From: Stutzerimonas stutzeri
Lineage (GTDB): Bacteria > Pseudomonadota > Gammaproteobacteria > Pseudomonadales > Pseudomonadaceae
DNA length: 64,000 nucleotides
Reading direction: 5' to 3'
NCBI GenBank assembly: GCA_002387205.1
Contig: DGLA01000012.1
Span: 1 to 64,000 of the forward strand
The notes under the pieces were generated by a model, which did no database searches, was not told where the DNA came from, and saw nothing but the letters and a program-made list of their open reading frames with translations. How positions within the stretch are numbered: position 1 is the stretch's first letter; the number at the start of each line of letters is the position of its first letter. Below, piece by piece: positions 41,975-53,339 of this stretch. The position numbers were made by a program, and so were the translations under genes.

Positions 41975-44929
41975 ATGGATCGCACGCCGCTCGACTACGC
42001 CGCTATCCGCCAACGCCTCGAAGGTCAGCACGGGCCGCACTACTGGCGCTGTCTCGAGCAGCTGGCCGACGAACCGGCATTTGCGGCCTTCGTCGATGCC
42101 GAGTTTCCCGGCATCGCACCGGAGATGGACCGGCGCCGATTCCTGCAGTTGATGGGCGCGTCTATGGCTCTGGCCGGGCTTGCAGGCTGTGGCCAGGAAC
42201 CGGAGAAGGGCGTGCCTTACGTGGTCCAGCCGGAGAAGGAAATTCCCGGCGAGGCGCGCTGGTACGCCACTGCGGTTCCGTTTGCCGGTTACGCACAGCC
42301 GGTGCTGGGGCGGACCCACGTCGGCCGGCCGACCAAGCTGGAGGGCAATCCCGACCATCCTGCCAGCCAGGGCGCTGCGACCGCCTTTACCCAGGCAGCG
42401 ATACTCCAGCTGTACGATCCGGATCGCTCGCAGGCACCGAAACATCAGGGACACAGCAGTACCTGGAATGCATTTCAGCGCATCGCGGTAGAGCAGGCGA
42501 GCCGTGCCGATGCAGAGCAGGGTCGCGGGCTGCACGTGCTGATGGGCGCCAATAGCTCACCTACCTTGCAGAGGCAGCTGGCCGCGATGATCGAGCGTTG
42601 GCCAGAGGCGAGGCTTTACCGCTTCGAACCCTGGGAAGGCCAGGTCTACGCCGCCAGCGAGAGAGCGCTGGGTCGACCGCTGGAAAGCCACTACCGCTTC
42701 GAGCGCGCCGACTGGGTGGTGAGTTTCGAGCATGACTGGCTGGGTCCCGGGCCGCGTGAACTGCCGCAGGCGATTGCCTGGGGCGAGCGCAAGCGGCGGG
42801 CAGCGCGCGGCGAGGGCGAGGCGCGGCTGATCGTGGTCGAGTCGCTGAGCACCGTCACCGGCGCGAAGGCGGCCAATCGGCGCCGGGTCGAGCCTTCTCA
42901 GCTCAGGGCCTATATGCAAGCGCTAGTGGCTGCGCTCGGGGGTGACGCGGCGCCTAAGCTTGCGCTCGACGCTCAGCGATGGGTGGATGAGCTCGCTAAC
43001 GGCCTGCAGGCCCGGCGCGGGCGTTGCCTAGTCACAGCGGGTGAGTTCGCGCCGCTGGACGTTCAGGCCGCGGCGCACTGGATAAACCTGCAGCTCGGCA
43101 ATGTCGGCCAGACCCTGGCCTACACCGAGCCGGTAACCTGGCTCGAGGCCGGGGGCCAGCCTCTGTCCGGTCTCGCCGATCTGGTCACGGCGATGCAGGA
43201 CGGCGGGGTGCAAACGCTGCTGATGCTCGACTGCAACCCGGCGCACACCGCGCCCGGCGACCTCGCATTTACCGATGCCCTGAGCCGGGTTCCCCTGCGC
43301 ATTCATGCCGGCCTCTATTACGACGAAACGGCGGCGCACAGCCATTGGCACCTGCCACTGACCCACGCGCTGGATGGCTGGTGCGACAGCCGGGCCGCCG
43401 ATGGCAGTGTCTGCCTGACTCAGCCACTGGTCCGACCCTTCTATAGCAGCCGCACTGCATCCGAAGTGCTGGCGCTTCTGCAGGGAGATATCTCACCTCA
43501 AGCACCGGTGCTGGTGCGCGAAACCTGGTCAGAGCTGGGCGATTCTGAGTGGCGGCAGGCGCTTGAACTCGGCTTCATCCCCGGCACTGCATTCAGACCG
43601 ATCGATGCCGGCGCTATTGCGCCCCGTTGGGATGATCGCGAAGTTGGGGAGGTCGGGTTGGCGGCGCTGTTCAGGCCAGACCCCAGCGTCTGGGACGGGC
43701 GTTTCGCCAACCTGGGCTGGCTCCAGGAGCTGCCCAAGCCGATCAGCAAGCTCACCTGGGACAACGTCATCGGGCTTTCGCCGGCCTTGGCCGAGCGCGA
43801 GGGCATCGCCAGCGGCGACCGGCTGCGCGTCACGCTCGGCCGCGCCGTGGTCGAGGGGCCGGCCTGGATCATGCCGGGGCAGACCGATGACACCCTGAGT
43901 CTGTTCGGTGGCTATGGTCGGGAGCGTGCCGGCCGCGTTGGCGACGAGCTAGGCTACGACGTTTCGCCGCTGCGCACGGTCCAGCAGCCATGGATGCGTC
44001 ACGGCGCGGTGCTGACCCGGCTGGAACGTCACGTCAAGCTGGCTTCCACCCAACCTCATCACGTCCTGCATGGCAAGGACCTGATCCGCAGCCATCCACG
44101 TGACGAAGCCTTCCGTGAAGTTCCACCCAAGCCCGAGCAGATCACGCTGTATCCGCGGCCTGAGCAGGGTGACACCGCCTGGGGGATGGTCATCGACCTG
44201 GACCAGTGCATCGGCTGCAACGCCTGTGTAGTGGCTTGTCAGGCCGAAAACAACATACCCGTTGTGGGCAAGGAACAGGTCGAGATGGGGCGCAACATGC
44301 ACTGGTTGCGAGTCGATCACTACTACGGCGGTGACCCGAAGGAGCCGACGTCCGCTTTCCAGCCAGTGCCCTGCATGCATTGTGATCAGGCGCCGTGCGA
44401 GGTTGGCTGCCCGGTCAATGCCACTGTTCACGGGCCGGACGGTTTGAACGAGCAGATCTACAACCGCTGCATCGGCACACGCACCTGCTCCTCCTACTGT
44501 CCGTACAAGGTACGTCGTTTCAACTGGTTCGATCTCACCCAGGACGACCCGCCCTCGATCCAGCATCAACGCAACCCCAACGTCACGGTGCGCTCGCGCG
44601 GTGTCATGGAAAAATGCACCTACTGCGTGCAGCGGATCAGCGAGGCGCGCATCACCGCTCGCATCGAGAACCGCGACATCGCCGACGGTGAGGTGAAAAC
44701 CGCCTGCCAGCAGACCTGCCCGACCCAGGCGATCGTCTTTGGCAACCTTCAGGACCCGGATGCCAGGGTCAATCGCGAGCGGCACACCAAGCGCCACTAT
44801 GCCTTGCTCGAAGAACTCAACACCCGGCCGAAGACCACCTACCTGGGTCTGGTAGAGGAGCCAGCAGCACTGCCGGGCGACGCCGAGCCCCTCAATCTGC
44901 AGTCGACCAAGGGGGAGCGCGATGTCTGA
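41975..44929 (+). CDS. actB: Alternative complex III subunit ActB (molybdopterin-oxidoreductase-like plus iron-sulfur domain)
   Basis: This 984-residue fusion is the peripheral core of ACIII. A Tat-type DRRRFLQLMGASMALAGLAGC lies near residue 50. The central part resembles molybdopterin oxidoreductases but ACIII binds no Mo. The C-terminal ferredoxin-like domain has the Cys groups CIGCNACVVAC (near residue 748), CMHCDQAPCEVGC, CIGTRTCSSYCPYK and CTYC...CQQTC, giving three [4Fe-4S] and one [3Fe-4S] clusters in known ACIII. It begins 3 bases after actA and overlaps actC by 8. Confidence 0.94.
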   Translation: MDRTPLDYAAIRQRLEGQHGPHYWRCLEQLADEPAFAAFVDAEFPGIAPEMDRRRFLQLMGASMALAGLAGCGQEPEKGVPYVVQPEKEIPGEARWYATAVPFAGYAQPVLGRTHVGRPTKLEGNPDHPASQGAATAFTQAAILQLYDPDRSQAPKHQGHSSTWNAFQRIAVEQASRADAEQGRGLHVLMGANSSPTLQRQLAAMIERWPEARLYRFEPWEGQVYAASERALGRPLESHYRFERADWVVSFEHDWLGPGPRELPQAIAWGERKRRAARGEGEARLIVVESLSTVTGAKAANRRRVEPSQLRAYMQALVAALGGDAAPKLALDAQRWVDELANGLQARRGRCLVTAGEFAPLDVQAAAHWINLQLGNVGQTLAYTEPVTWLEAGGQPLSGLADLVTAMQDGGVQTLLMLDCNPAHTAPGDLAFTDALSRVPLRIHAGLYYDETAAHSHWHLPLTHALDGWCDSRAADGSVCLTQPLVRPFYSSRTASEVLALLQGDISPQAPVLVRETWSELGDSEWRQALELGFIPGTAFRPIDAGAIAPRWDDREVGEVGLAALFRPDPSVWDGRFANLGWLQELPKPISKLTWDNVIGLSPALAEREGIASGDRLRVTLGRAVVEGPAWIMPGQTDDTLSLFGGYGRERAGRVGDELGYDVSPLRTVQQPWMRHGAVLTRLERHVKLASTQPHHVLHGKDLIRSHPRDEAFREVPPKPEQITLYPRPEQGDTAWGMVIDLDQCIGCNACVVACQAENNIPVVGKEQVEMGRNMHWLRVDHYYGGDPKEPTSAFQPVPCMHCDQAPCEVGCPVNATVHGPDGLNEQIYNRCIGTRTCSSYCPYKVRRFNWFDLTQDDPPSIQHQRNPNVTVRSRGVMEKCTYCVQRISEARITARIENRDIADGEVKTACQQTCPTQAIVFGNLQDPDARVNRERHTKRHYALLEELNTRPKTTYLGLVEEPAALPGDAEPLNLQSTKGERDV

Positions 44930-46277
44930 CACGCCTCACTTCCTGCCGCGGGATATGCCGCTTGGTGTGGTGTCGGAGCGGATCCTGGACCTGCCCACCG
45001 ACTTCAACCGCCATCGTCGGGCCTGGTGGATGTTGTTCACCGTAAGCTGCCTGCTGCTCGGCGTGTTCATCGCCTCGGCAGCCGTTGTCCTGTGGAAGGG
45101 CGTCGGCGTGTGGGGCAATAACATCCCGGTGAACTGGGGGTTCGCCATTCTCAACTACATGTGGTGGCTCGGTATCGGCCATGCCGGCACCTTCATCTCG
45201 GCCCTGTTGCTGTTGCTCAACCGTCCCTGGCGTAACTCGCTGAACCGACTCGCCGAACTGATGACGCTGATGGCCGTGGTCTGCGCGGGCATCTATCCGG
45301 TCCTGCACCTCGGACGGCCCTGGCTGTTCTACTGGACGGCGCCTTACCCGAACACCATGGAGCTGTGGCCGCAGTTCAAGAGCCCCACCGCCTGGGATTT
45401 CTTCGCCGTGCTGGGTTACCTCGGCGTGTCGCTGCTGTTTCTCTACGTGGGTTCCATTCCCGATTTCGCCTCGGCGCGTGACCGCGCCACCAAGCGCCAC
45501 TACCAGTTCTTCTACGGGCTGCTCGCCCTGGGCTGGCGGGGCGCCGCTTCGCACTGGAGCCACTGGCGGCGAGTCTCCCGTTTCATTGCGTTGCTGGCTG
45601 TGCCGCTGGTGTTCGCCGTGTCCAGCGGCTACTCGTTCCTGCTCGATCTGTCAGTCGAAACCGGCTGGCACTCCACGGTATTCCCGCCTTATTTCGTGGC
45701 CGGTGCAGTGTTTTCCGGGTTCGCCATGGTGATCGTCATTGCGCTCGGCTTGCGGCGATTCTTTGGCTGGCACGACCTGATCACCGATCGGCACCTGGAC
45801 AAACTCGGGTTGCTCTTGCTGGCAACCGCCTGGATGACCAGCTACGGCTACTTCGCCGAACCCTTCATTGCCTTCTACTCGGGCAAGGAGCACGAAATCC
45901 TGGTGACCATGAACCGCATTGCGGGGCCGACCGCCTGGAGCTTCTGGGCCGCAATTTTTTTCAACCTGCTGGTAACCCAGGCGCTCTGGTGGCCGGCGGT
46001 GCGGCGCAATGGCCGGGCCATGCTGTTCATCGCCCTGGGTGTGCTGGTGGGCATGTGGTGCGAGCGTTACATGCTGATCATCCAGCCGCCGACGCGGGAC
46101 TTTCTGGTGTCCAGCTGGCAGCCCTATAGCCCGTCGTTCTGGGACTGGTCACTGTTCATCGGCACCTTCGGCCTGTTCATGGTGCCGTTTTCGCTGTTCA
46201 TGCGCTTCCTGCCGATGATCTCGACGTTCGAACTCAAGGAAGTGCTGCATCGCTACCGTGGAGGTGCCGATGAGTGA
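44922..46277 (+). CDS. actC: Alternative complex III subunit ActC (NrfD/PsrC-like)
   Basis: This 451-residue membrane protein with about ten segments is the NrfD-like quinol-oxidising subunit. The GHAGTFISALLLLLNRPWRNSLNRLAELM block (in parts GHAGTFISALLLL, RPWRNSLNR) and FVSSGYSF-like segment AVSSGYSFLLDLSVE are typical. It overlaps actD by 8 bases. Confidence 0.94.
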   Translation: MSDTPHFLPRDMPLGVVSERILDLPTDFNRHRRAWWMLFTVSCLLLGVFIASAAVVLWKGVGVWGNNIPVNWGFAILNYMWWLGIGHAGTFISALLLLLNRPWRNSLNRLAELMTLMAVVCAGIYPVLHLGRPWLFYWTAPYPNTMELWPQFKSPTAWDFFAVLGYLGVSLLFLYVGSIPDFASARDRATKRHYQFFYGLLALGWRGAASHWSHWRRVSRFIALLAVPLVFAVSSGYSFLLDLSVETGWHSTVFPPYFVAGAVFSGFAMVIVIALGLRRFFGWHDLITDRHLDKLGLLLLATAWMTSYGYFAEPFIAFYSGKEHEILVTMNRIAGPTAWSFWAAIFFNLLVTQALWWPAVRRNGRAMLFIALGVLVGMWCERYMLIIQPPTRDFLVSSWQPYSPSFWDWSLFIGTFGLFMVPFSLFMRFLPMISTFELKEVLHRYRGGADE

Positions 46278-46797
46278 GCGCCATTACGGCCTGCTGGCCG
46301 ATTTCGCTCATCCTGATGCGTTGCTTGACGCGGCGCGAGAGGCCCGGGCGGCGGGCTATCGGCGGCTTGAGGCCTACAGCCCGTTCCCGGTGGAAGGCAT
46401 CGAGGACGTGCTAGAGCACACCAGCAATCGCGCCTACTGGATCGGCATCCTCGGTGCACTGGTAGGCATCGTTGCCGGGCTGGGCATGCAGATCTACGCC
46501 AACCTCAGCTATCCGCTGGAAATCGGCGGAAGGCCGCTGATCGCGTTGCAGAGCTTCAGCATCGTGACCTTTCTGCTGATGGTCAGCTTCGCGACGCTGT
46601 TCGCCGTTTTTGGCCTGCTCCTGCTGTGTCGCTTGCCCCTGCTGTGGCACCCCCTGCATGAAACGAGCGCGTTCGATCGCGCCACCGATGACCGTTTCCT
46701 GCTCTGCATTCGCGCCGATGATCCGCTGTTCGATCGCACCGGCACGGCGGTATGGCTGGCCGAGCGCGCGGTGTCGGTCAGCGAGGTGCCGGCATGA
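46270..46797 (+). CDS. actD: Alternative complex III subunit ActD (DUF3341)
   Basis: This 175-residue protein has a soluble N-terminal part beginning ERHYGLLADFAHPDALLDAAREARAAGYR, which is the DUF3341 signature, then two membrane segments (about 55-80 and 92-120), then a soluble tail. ATG 46270 is chosen over GTG 46258. Its stop overlaps actE (ATGA). Confidence 0.93.
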   Translation: MSERHYGLLADFAHPDALLDAAREARAAGYRRLEAYSPFPVEGIEDVLEHTSNRAYWIGILGALVGIVAGLGMQIYANLSYPLEIGGRPLIALQSFSIVTFLLMVSFATLFAVFGLLLLCRLPLLWHPLHETSAFDRATDDRFLLCIRADDPLFDRTGTAVWLAERAVSVSEVPA

Positions 46798-47324
46798 TGC
46801 GCTGGCTGCTGCCGATCGGCCTGTTGCTCGGCCTTGCCGGCTGTGACGACATGGCCCAGCAGCCGCGTGCCGATGCGCAGGAAGTGAGCAAGTTCTTCCC
46901 GGACGGGAAGGTCAACCAGAGACCGCCAGCGGGTACGGTGGCCCGCGGCGACCTCGCGTGGGAGGCGGTCCTGGCCGAGCGACCGCCGCTGACCACAAGC
47001 CTCATGCAGCGTGGCCGTGAGCGATTCGATATCTATTGCGTGCCATGCCACGGCGTGGCGGGCGACGGCAACGGGACGGTGGTCAATCGCGGCTTTCCGA
47101 AGCCTCCCGATCTCTCAATACCCCGGCTGGTTACCGCACCTGACCGGCACATCATGAACGTCATCGGCCATGGCTACGGCCAGATGTACAGCTATGCCGC
47201 ACGCGTGCTACCGGCCGACCGCTGGGCCATCGTTGCCTATATCCGCGCCCTGCAGTTCAGCCGTCGCGCCGAGGTTGCCGATCTGCCAGAGATCGACCGC
47301 AACACGCTGGAGCGCCTGCCATGA
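46794..47324 (+). CDS. actE: Alternative complex III subunit ActE, monoheme cytochrome c lipoprotein
   Basis: This 176-residue lipoprotein has a lipobox LLGLAGCDD near residue 14 and one heme site CVPCHGVAGDGNG near residue 80, with a distal Met in GYGQMYSYA. Two adjacent ATG codons (46794, 46797) could start it. It overlaps actF by 4 bases. Confidence 0.93.
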   Translation: MMRWLLPIGLLLGLAGCDDMAQQPRADAQEVSKFFPDGKVNQRPPAGTVARGDLAWEAVLAERPPLTTSLMQRGRERFDIYCVPCHGVAGDGNGTVVNRGFPKPPDLSIPRLVTAPDRHIMNVIGHGYGQMYSYAARVLPADRWAIVAYIRALQFSRRAEVADLPEIDRNTLERLP

Positions 47325-48319
47325 AGATGCATAGAGCGGCACTGGCCAGCGCTGGCCTTGGCGCCCTCGGACTATTGGCGTGCCTGCTGTTTGCCAGCCG
47401 TGAGGCGGTCGCGGCGAGCCTGGCCAGCCTGCTGGGGCTGGCCGGGATTCCCCTCGGCGGCCTGTGCCTGGGTCTCGGCGTGGCGCTGGTCAGCGGCAAC
47501 GCACGGGACCAGTTGTGGCCATGGGCAGTGTTCAGTGCACGCGCCTTGCCGATGCTGGCATTGATCGCGCTGCCGGTGCTCGCCGGAGCCGGTGTGCTGT
47601 ATGAGTGGATCGGCCATGAAGAAGGCGGCTTTCGTGGCTTCTGGCTCGACTGGCCAAACTTTGCCATACGCGGCGTGCTGTACCTGACGATCTGGTGGGC
47701 CCTGGCCGTGTGGGTGTTGCCGGCCAGCATCCGGCGGCCCGCAGCGGCAGGCTTGGGCTTGATCGCCGTGGTACTGACGACCTCCCTGGCGGCGTTCGAC
47801 TGGGCCATGTCGCTGGACCCGCACTTCAAGTCGAGCCTGTTCGGCATGGTCTGGTTTGGCCGGCTGATGCTCAGCGGTGTCGCCTTCTGCTGCCTGCTGG
47901 CAGCGGCGCGCAGGAGCGATCGGCCGGGCGTGCTGCGCGGCATGCTCGCAGCCGCCGTGCTGGCCTGGCTGTACCTTCACTTCATGCAGTACCTGGTGAT
48001 CTGGTACGGCAACCTGCCCGAGGAGATTCGCTGGTACCAGCACCGCGCTGAGGGTGGCTGGCTGTGGCTGACCTGGGTGCTGGGCGCCGGTCAGTCGCTG
48101 GTCTTCCTGCTATTGCTCTGGCCGGCCAGCCAGCACCGTATTTCATTGATAGCGCTGGCGGCGTCGACGCTGGCGCTGGGCCTCGCCGAAGGCGTCTGGC
48201 TGAGCCTGCCGGGCTTGAGTGCAATACAGCCCATGCTGCTGGCGTTGGCGCTGATCAGTGCCTGGCTGGCCGGGATCGGCCTGTTAGCCCTAGCCTTGTT
48301 GTCGAGGAGAACGACATGA
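47321..48319 (+). CDS. actF: Alternative complex III subunit ActF
   Basis: This 332-residue membrane protein with about ten segments belongs to the second NrfD-related subunit of ACIII: FDWAMSLDPHFKSSLFGM and WYGNLPEEIRWYQHR are recognisable ActF landmarks. It is somewhat shorter than many ActF. It overlaps the next gene by 4 bases. Confidence 0.92.
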   Translation: MKMHRAALASAGLGALGLLACLLFASREAVAASLASLLGLAGIPLGGLCLGLGVALVSGNARDQLWPWAVFSARALPMLALIALPVLAGAGVLYEWIGHEEGGFRGFWLDWPNFAIRGVLYLTIWWALAVWVLPASIRRPAAAGLGLIAVVLTTSLAAFDWAMSLDPHFKSSLFGMVWFGRLMLSGVAFCCLLAAARRSDRPGVLRGMLAAAVLAWLYLHFMQYLVIWYGNLPEEIRWYQHRAEGGWLWLTWVLGAGQSLVFLLLLWPASQHRISLIALAASTLALGLAEGVWLSLPGLSAIQPMLLALALISAWLAGIGLLALALLSRRTT

Positions 48320-48750
48320 GTGTGCCGGTAGATCCGGTTTCCAAGGAAGACGGTTTCGAGCATCAGGACGCCAACGTCAAGGTGCTCTTGATAATCGGCT
48401 TCGGCATCTTCGCAACCTTGCTGGTGGCCGGTATCGGTGTGGCTGGCCTGCTGTGGTGGTATGACCTGAAGCCAGACAAGCCGGTTACGGCGCTGGAGAG
48501 AAGGGTGGAGAAGCCACCTCAACCGCGCCTGGAAAGCGACCCGCGGGCGGGGGGGAACGAGGTCCTGGCGGCAGGACGCGAACTGATCGAACACTACGGC
48601 TGGGTGGATCGGGATGCCGGCCTGGCACGGATACCGGTCGATCGCGGCATCCTGTTACTGGCCGAACGCGGCTGGCCGTCGCGCGCAGAACCCGAACCGG
48701 GCCAGACGACGCCACGCGAGCAGCAGGCCAGGGGGAGGGCGCATCCGTGA
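48316..48750 (+). CDS. Unnamed membrane protein of the ACIII-caa3 operon
   Basis: This 144-residue protein has one membrane segment (about 25-50, VKVLLIIGFGIFATLLVAGIG) and a soluble tail with ELIEHYGWVDRDAGLARIPVDRGILLLAERGW. That tail pattern (Y-GWVD...G..RIP(V/I)DR.......ERG) is, as I recall, repeated in small proteins of caa3 operons in other phyla. It overlaps actF (ATGA) and the SCO gene (GTGA), so it is made with the complex. It could be an extra subunit (ActG-like position) or an assembly factor; no catalytic or metal motif is seen. Confidence 0.8.
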   Translation: MSVPVDPVSKEDGFEHQDANVKVLLIIGFGIFATLLVAGIGVAGLLWWYDLKPDKPVTALERRVEKPPQPRLESDPRAGGNEVLAAGRELIEHYGWVDRDAGLARIPVDRGILLLAERGWPSRAEPEPGQTTPREQQARGRAHP

Positions 48751-49670
48751 AGATTGCGGCCACCCTGATGATGCGATGGGAATGTGCCAGGCTCTGCCAA
48801 TGGTCCGGCCATGTTCTGCGCTGGTTGATGCGTCTTGTTGGCGCGTCGCTACTGCCTGGGCTGCTACTGGTAGTGATAGCACCCGTGCGGGCCGATGCGC
48901 CCTTCGATCCCTTTGCCGCCGCCGGGATCGAACAGAAACCCGGCGCCCAGGTGCCGCTGGAGTTGCGCTTCGCCGAAGTGAACGGCAACCACATTACCCT
49001 CGGTGAGCTGTTTGGCCAGCGCCCGGTCATTCTCGCGCCGGTCTACTACCGCTGCCCGAACGTCTGCGGCGCCCAGCTGGCCAGCCTCTTCAACCTCCTC
49101 TCGGCGTTGTCCTTCGAACTCGGCAAGGACTACGAGGTGATCGCCTTCAGCATCGATCCGCGCGAGACGCCGCAAGATGCCGAGGCCGAACGCGCCAAGC
49201 TGCGCGAACGCTGGCCGCAGCTGGTGGATTCGCCCCACGTGCATTTTCTCAGCGAGGTAGCGCCGGCCACCCGACCGGAGCCGAACCCGGCGCACCCCGC
49301 CGCTGGAAACATGCTGGCCGAAGCGGTGGGGTTCCGATCCAGCTGGGACCCTGAGATCGGCGAGTTCGCCCATGCCTCTGCGATCGCCACGCTCAGCCCG
49401 GACGGCACACTGGTGCGCTGGCTGTATGGCCTTGGTTATCAGCCCGATGACATGCGCCTGGCGCTGACCGATGCCGGCGAAGGTCGCGTCGGTTCGCTGG
49501 GCGACCAGCTCTTGTTGCTCTGTTACCACTACAACCCGCGCACGGGGGGCTATGACAACCTGGTGATTGGCGCCCTGCAGGTAGGGGGCATCGGCACTAC
49601 CCTGGTATTGGGCGGCTTCATCGGCGTCACGCTCTGGCGTGAACGACGCAAGCGCGAGGGCACCCCATGA
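48747..49670 (+). CDS. SCO1/SenC-family copper chaperone
   Basis: It likely delivers copper to the CuA site of the oxidase subunit II encoded next. The 307-residue protein has a signal/anchor region, a thioredoxin fold with copper-binding YYRCPNVCGAQ near residue 97 and the distal His in GEFAHASAI, and a C-terminal membrane segment not usual in short SCO proteins. The start is GTG 48747; ATG 48768 or 48828 would also work. Confidence 0.92.
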   Translation: MKIAATLMMRWECARLCQWSGHVLRWLMRLVGASLLPGLLLVVIAPVRADAPFDPFAAAGIEQKPGAQVPLELRFAEVNGNHITLGELFGQRPVILAPVYYRCPNVCGAQLASLFNLLSALSFELGKDYEVIAFSIDPRETPQDAEAERAKLRERWPQLVDSPHVHFLSEVAPATRPEPNPAHPAAGNMLAEAVGFRSSWDPEIGEFAHASAIATLSPDGTLVRWLYGLGYQPDDMRLALTDAGEGRVGSLGDQLLLLCYHYNPRTGGYDNLVIGALQVGGIGTTLVLGGFIGVTLWRERRKREGTP

Positions 49671-50635
49671 ACGAGGAGTTCATCCGCTTCTGGCCACAGA
49701 CCGCGTCGAGCTATGCCAGTAGCGTGGACTGGCTGGTCTTCTCCTTCACCGGGATGATGATGTTCTTCGTGGTGCCTGTGTTCGTGCTGCTGGTGCTGTT
49801 CTCGTTTCGCTATCGCAAGGGCACCAAGGTGCCACGCGATCACCGCCCACGGGGCAGCATGAAGGTCGAAATGACCTGGATCGCGCTGCCCTTCGTTGGC
49901 GCCATGGTCATCTACCTGATATCCGCCAGGCTCTACTACGAGGTGCGCACGCCACCGCCGGATGCCATGGAAATCCAGGTGGTCGGCAAGCAATGGATGT
50001 GGAAATTCCAGCATCCAGGCGGCCAACGGGAAATCAATACGTTGCATGTGCCGGTCGACCAGCCGATCAAGCTCAACATGATTTCCCAGGACGTCATCCA
50101 CAGCCTGTATTTCCCGGCGTTGCGGGTAAAGCAGGACCTGTTGCCTGGGCGTTACACCCAGCTGTGGTTCAAGGCCACCAAGACCGGGCGCTTCCAGGCC
50201 TATTGCGCCGAATACTGCGGCACCGACCATTCGCGCATGCTGGCGGACCTGGTGATTCTGCCTGCTCAGGAATACGCCGCCTGGCTGGAGCAGGCCGGCA
50301 CATCCGAAAGCCTTCCCGACCAGGGCGGGGCCTTGTTCCGTCAGTTCGGTTGCAGCGGTTGTCATGGCCAAGCCAACGTCGCGCACGCTCCGAATCTCGC
50401 GGGGCTCTACGGTCGCCGCGTGGCGCTGCAGAACGGTGGCTCAGTGGTCGCCGACGACGGCTATATCCGCGACAGCATCCTGCTACCGAACAAGCATGTG
50501 GTGGCTGGCTTCGAACCCATCATGCCCAGTTTCGACAACGTGCTGGATGAGGAAGCGGTGCTGCGCCTGACCGCCTATATCAAGTCCCTCGGACATACCG
50601 GCGAAGGAGGGCAGGATGACCCCGACCAACCCTGA
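49667..50635 (+). CDS. ctaC: Cytochrome c oxidase subunit II, caa3 type (CuA plus cytochrome c)
   Basis: This 322-residue subunit has two N-terminal membrane segments, the cupredoxin domain with CuA ligands (DVIHSLYFPAL; CAEYCGTDHSRM) around residues 145-190, and a fused C-terminal cytochrome c domain with CSGCHG near residue 230 and distal Met in PIMPSFDNVLD. The fusion defines a caa3-type oxidase, which receives electrons directly from a partner complex. Confidence 0.96.
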   Translation: MNEEFIRFWPQTASSYASSVDWLVFSFTGMMMFFVVPVFVLLVLFSFRYRKGTKVPRDHRPRGSMKVEMTWIALPFVGAMVIYLISARLYYEVRTPPPDAMEIQVVGKQWMWKFQHPGGQREINTLHVPVDQPIKLNMISQDVIHSLYFPALRVKQDLLPGRYTQLWFKATKTGRFQAYCAEYCGTDHSRMLADLVILPAQEYAAWLEQAGTSESLPDQGGALFRQFGCSGCHGQANVAHAPNLAGLYGRRVALQNGGSVVADDGYIRDSILLPNKHVVAGFEPIMPSFDNVLDEEAVLRLTAYIKSLGHTGEGGQDDPDQP

Positions 50636-50668
50636 ATCAGGCCTGCCAAGGCACAGGAGTGAGACCCG

Positions 50669-52280
<1,612 letters not shown>

Positions 52281-52294
<14 letters not shown>

Positions 52295-52928
52295 GGACTA
52301 CCTCGCCGAGCATTTCCAGACGGCGTCGCAGCAACGCGAGGCGACTTACCTGGGCATGTGGCTGTTCCTTGCCACGGAAATCATGATGTTCGGCGCCTTG
52401 TTTCTGGTGATCGGCTATTACCGCCTGCATTACCCGCAGCCTGTCGCCGAGGCGGTGCATCACCTGCATTTCGTGCTGGCTGGCTTCAACAGTGCGCTGC
52501 TGCTGACCGGCAGCCTGTGCATGAGCCTGGTGGTCAAGGCCTCGCGGCAGCACTACCACCGGCACGTGCAGCTGTGGCTGGTATTGGCGGCGCTGCTGGG
52601 GCTTGGCTTTCTCGGCCTCAAGGGCTTCGAGTATGCCTGGGAATACCGGGAAGGGTTGCTACCGGGCTCGCCCAACGAATCGCCGCTGACAAACCCCGGG
52701 TCGCGGCTGTACATGGTGATCTACCTGTTCTCCACCGCGCTTCACGCCCTGCATGTGTCGATCGCCGTGGTGCTGGCACTGGGCATGGCGGTGCGCATCC
52801 ATCTGGGGCATATGAAACTGCCCGAGCGGGCCATTACGCTGGAAATGGTCGGCCTCTACTGGCATCTGGTGGACGTCATCTGGATCCTGCTTTACCCCGC
52901 TCTCTATCTGATCGGGAGGCCTGCATGA
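52281..52928 (+). CDS. ctaE: Cytochrome c oxidase subunit III
   Basis: This 215-residue protein has the five- to seven-segment subunit III pattern: LGMWLFLATEIMMFGALF, LKGFEYAWEY and FSTALHALHVSIA ... GLYWHLVDVIWI. ATG 52281 is chosen from overlap with subunit I and the family start. Confidence 0.95.
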
Positions 52929-53191
52929 GCCTGCGAAACCTCTTGCTCACCTACCTGGGCCTGCTTGCCCTGTTGACTGCTAACGTCTCGCTGACTCTGT
53001 GGTTCCCGGTCTGGTCCGACTGGGCCTTGCTCGGTGCGGCGGGGCAGGCGGCCCTGGTGTTGTTCGGCTTTATGCAGTTGGGCCAGCACTCGGCGCTGGT
53101 GCGTTTCTTCGCGCTGGGTGCGGGGTTCTGGCTGCTGCTGCTGTTTACCTTGACACTCGTCGACCTGCTGACGCGTGAAGCGGGGTTCTGA
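52925..53191 (+). CDS. Cytochrome c oxidase subunit IV-like
   Basis: This 88-residue protein has three hydrophobic segments, matching prokaryotic COX4: GFMQLGQHSALVRFFALGAGFWLLLLF. It is coupled to subunit III (ATGA). It is the last gene of the operon. Confidence 0.85.
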   Translation: MSLRNLLLTYLGLLALLTANVSLTLWFPVWSDWALLGAAGQAALVLFGFMQLGQHSALVRFFALGAGFWLLLLFTLTLVDLLTREAGF

Positions 53192-53212
53192 CCTGAATCG
53201 CAGCAAAACGGC

Positions 53213-53233
53213 AGGCGGCTCCCGCCTTTTTTT
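53213..53233 (+). terminator. Intrinsic terminator of the respiratory operon
   Basis: AGGCGG-CTC-CCGCCT is followed by TTTTTT, 22 bases after the last gene. Confidence 0.85.
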
Positions 53234-53339
53234 GAAGAATCATCCCGGCAGGCCACGGTCCCAATCATGAGCGTCATGGCGACCAGGTCCGGTCAGGCCG
53301 GAGCGCCGGCGCTCTCCCACCCGCAACGAGGAGGACGAA

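Noticed and set aside
43949..44932. 327-codon minus-strand ORF
   Set aside because: Antisense to the iron-sulfur part of ActB, whose Cys motifs are clear.
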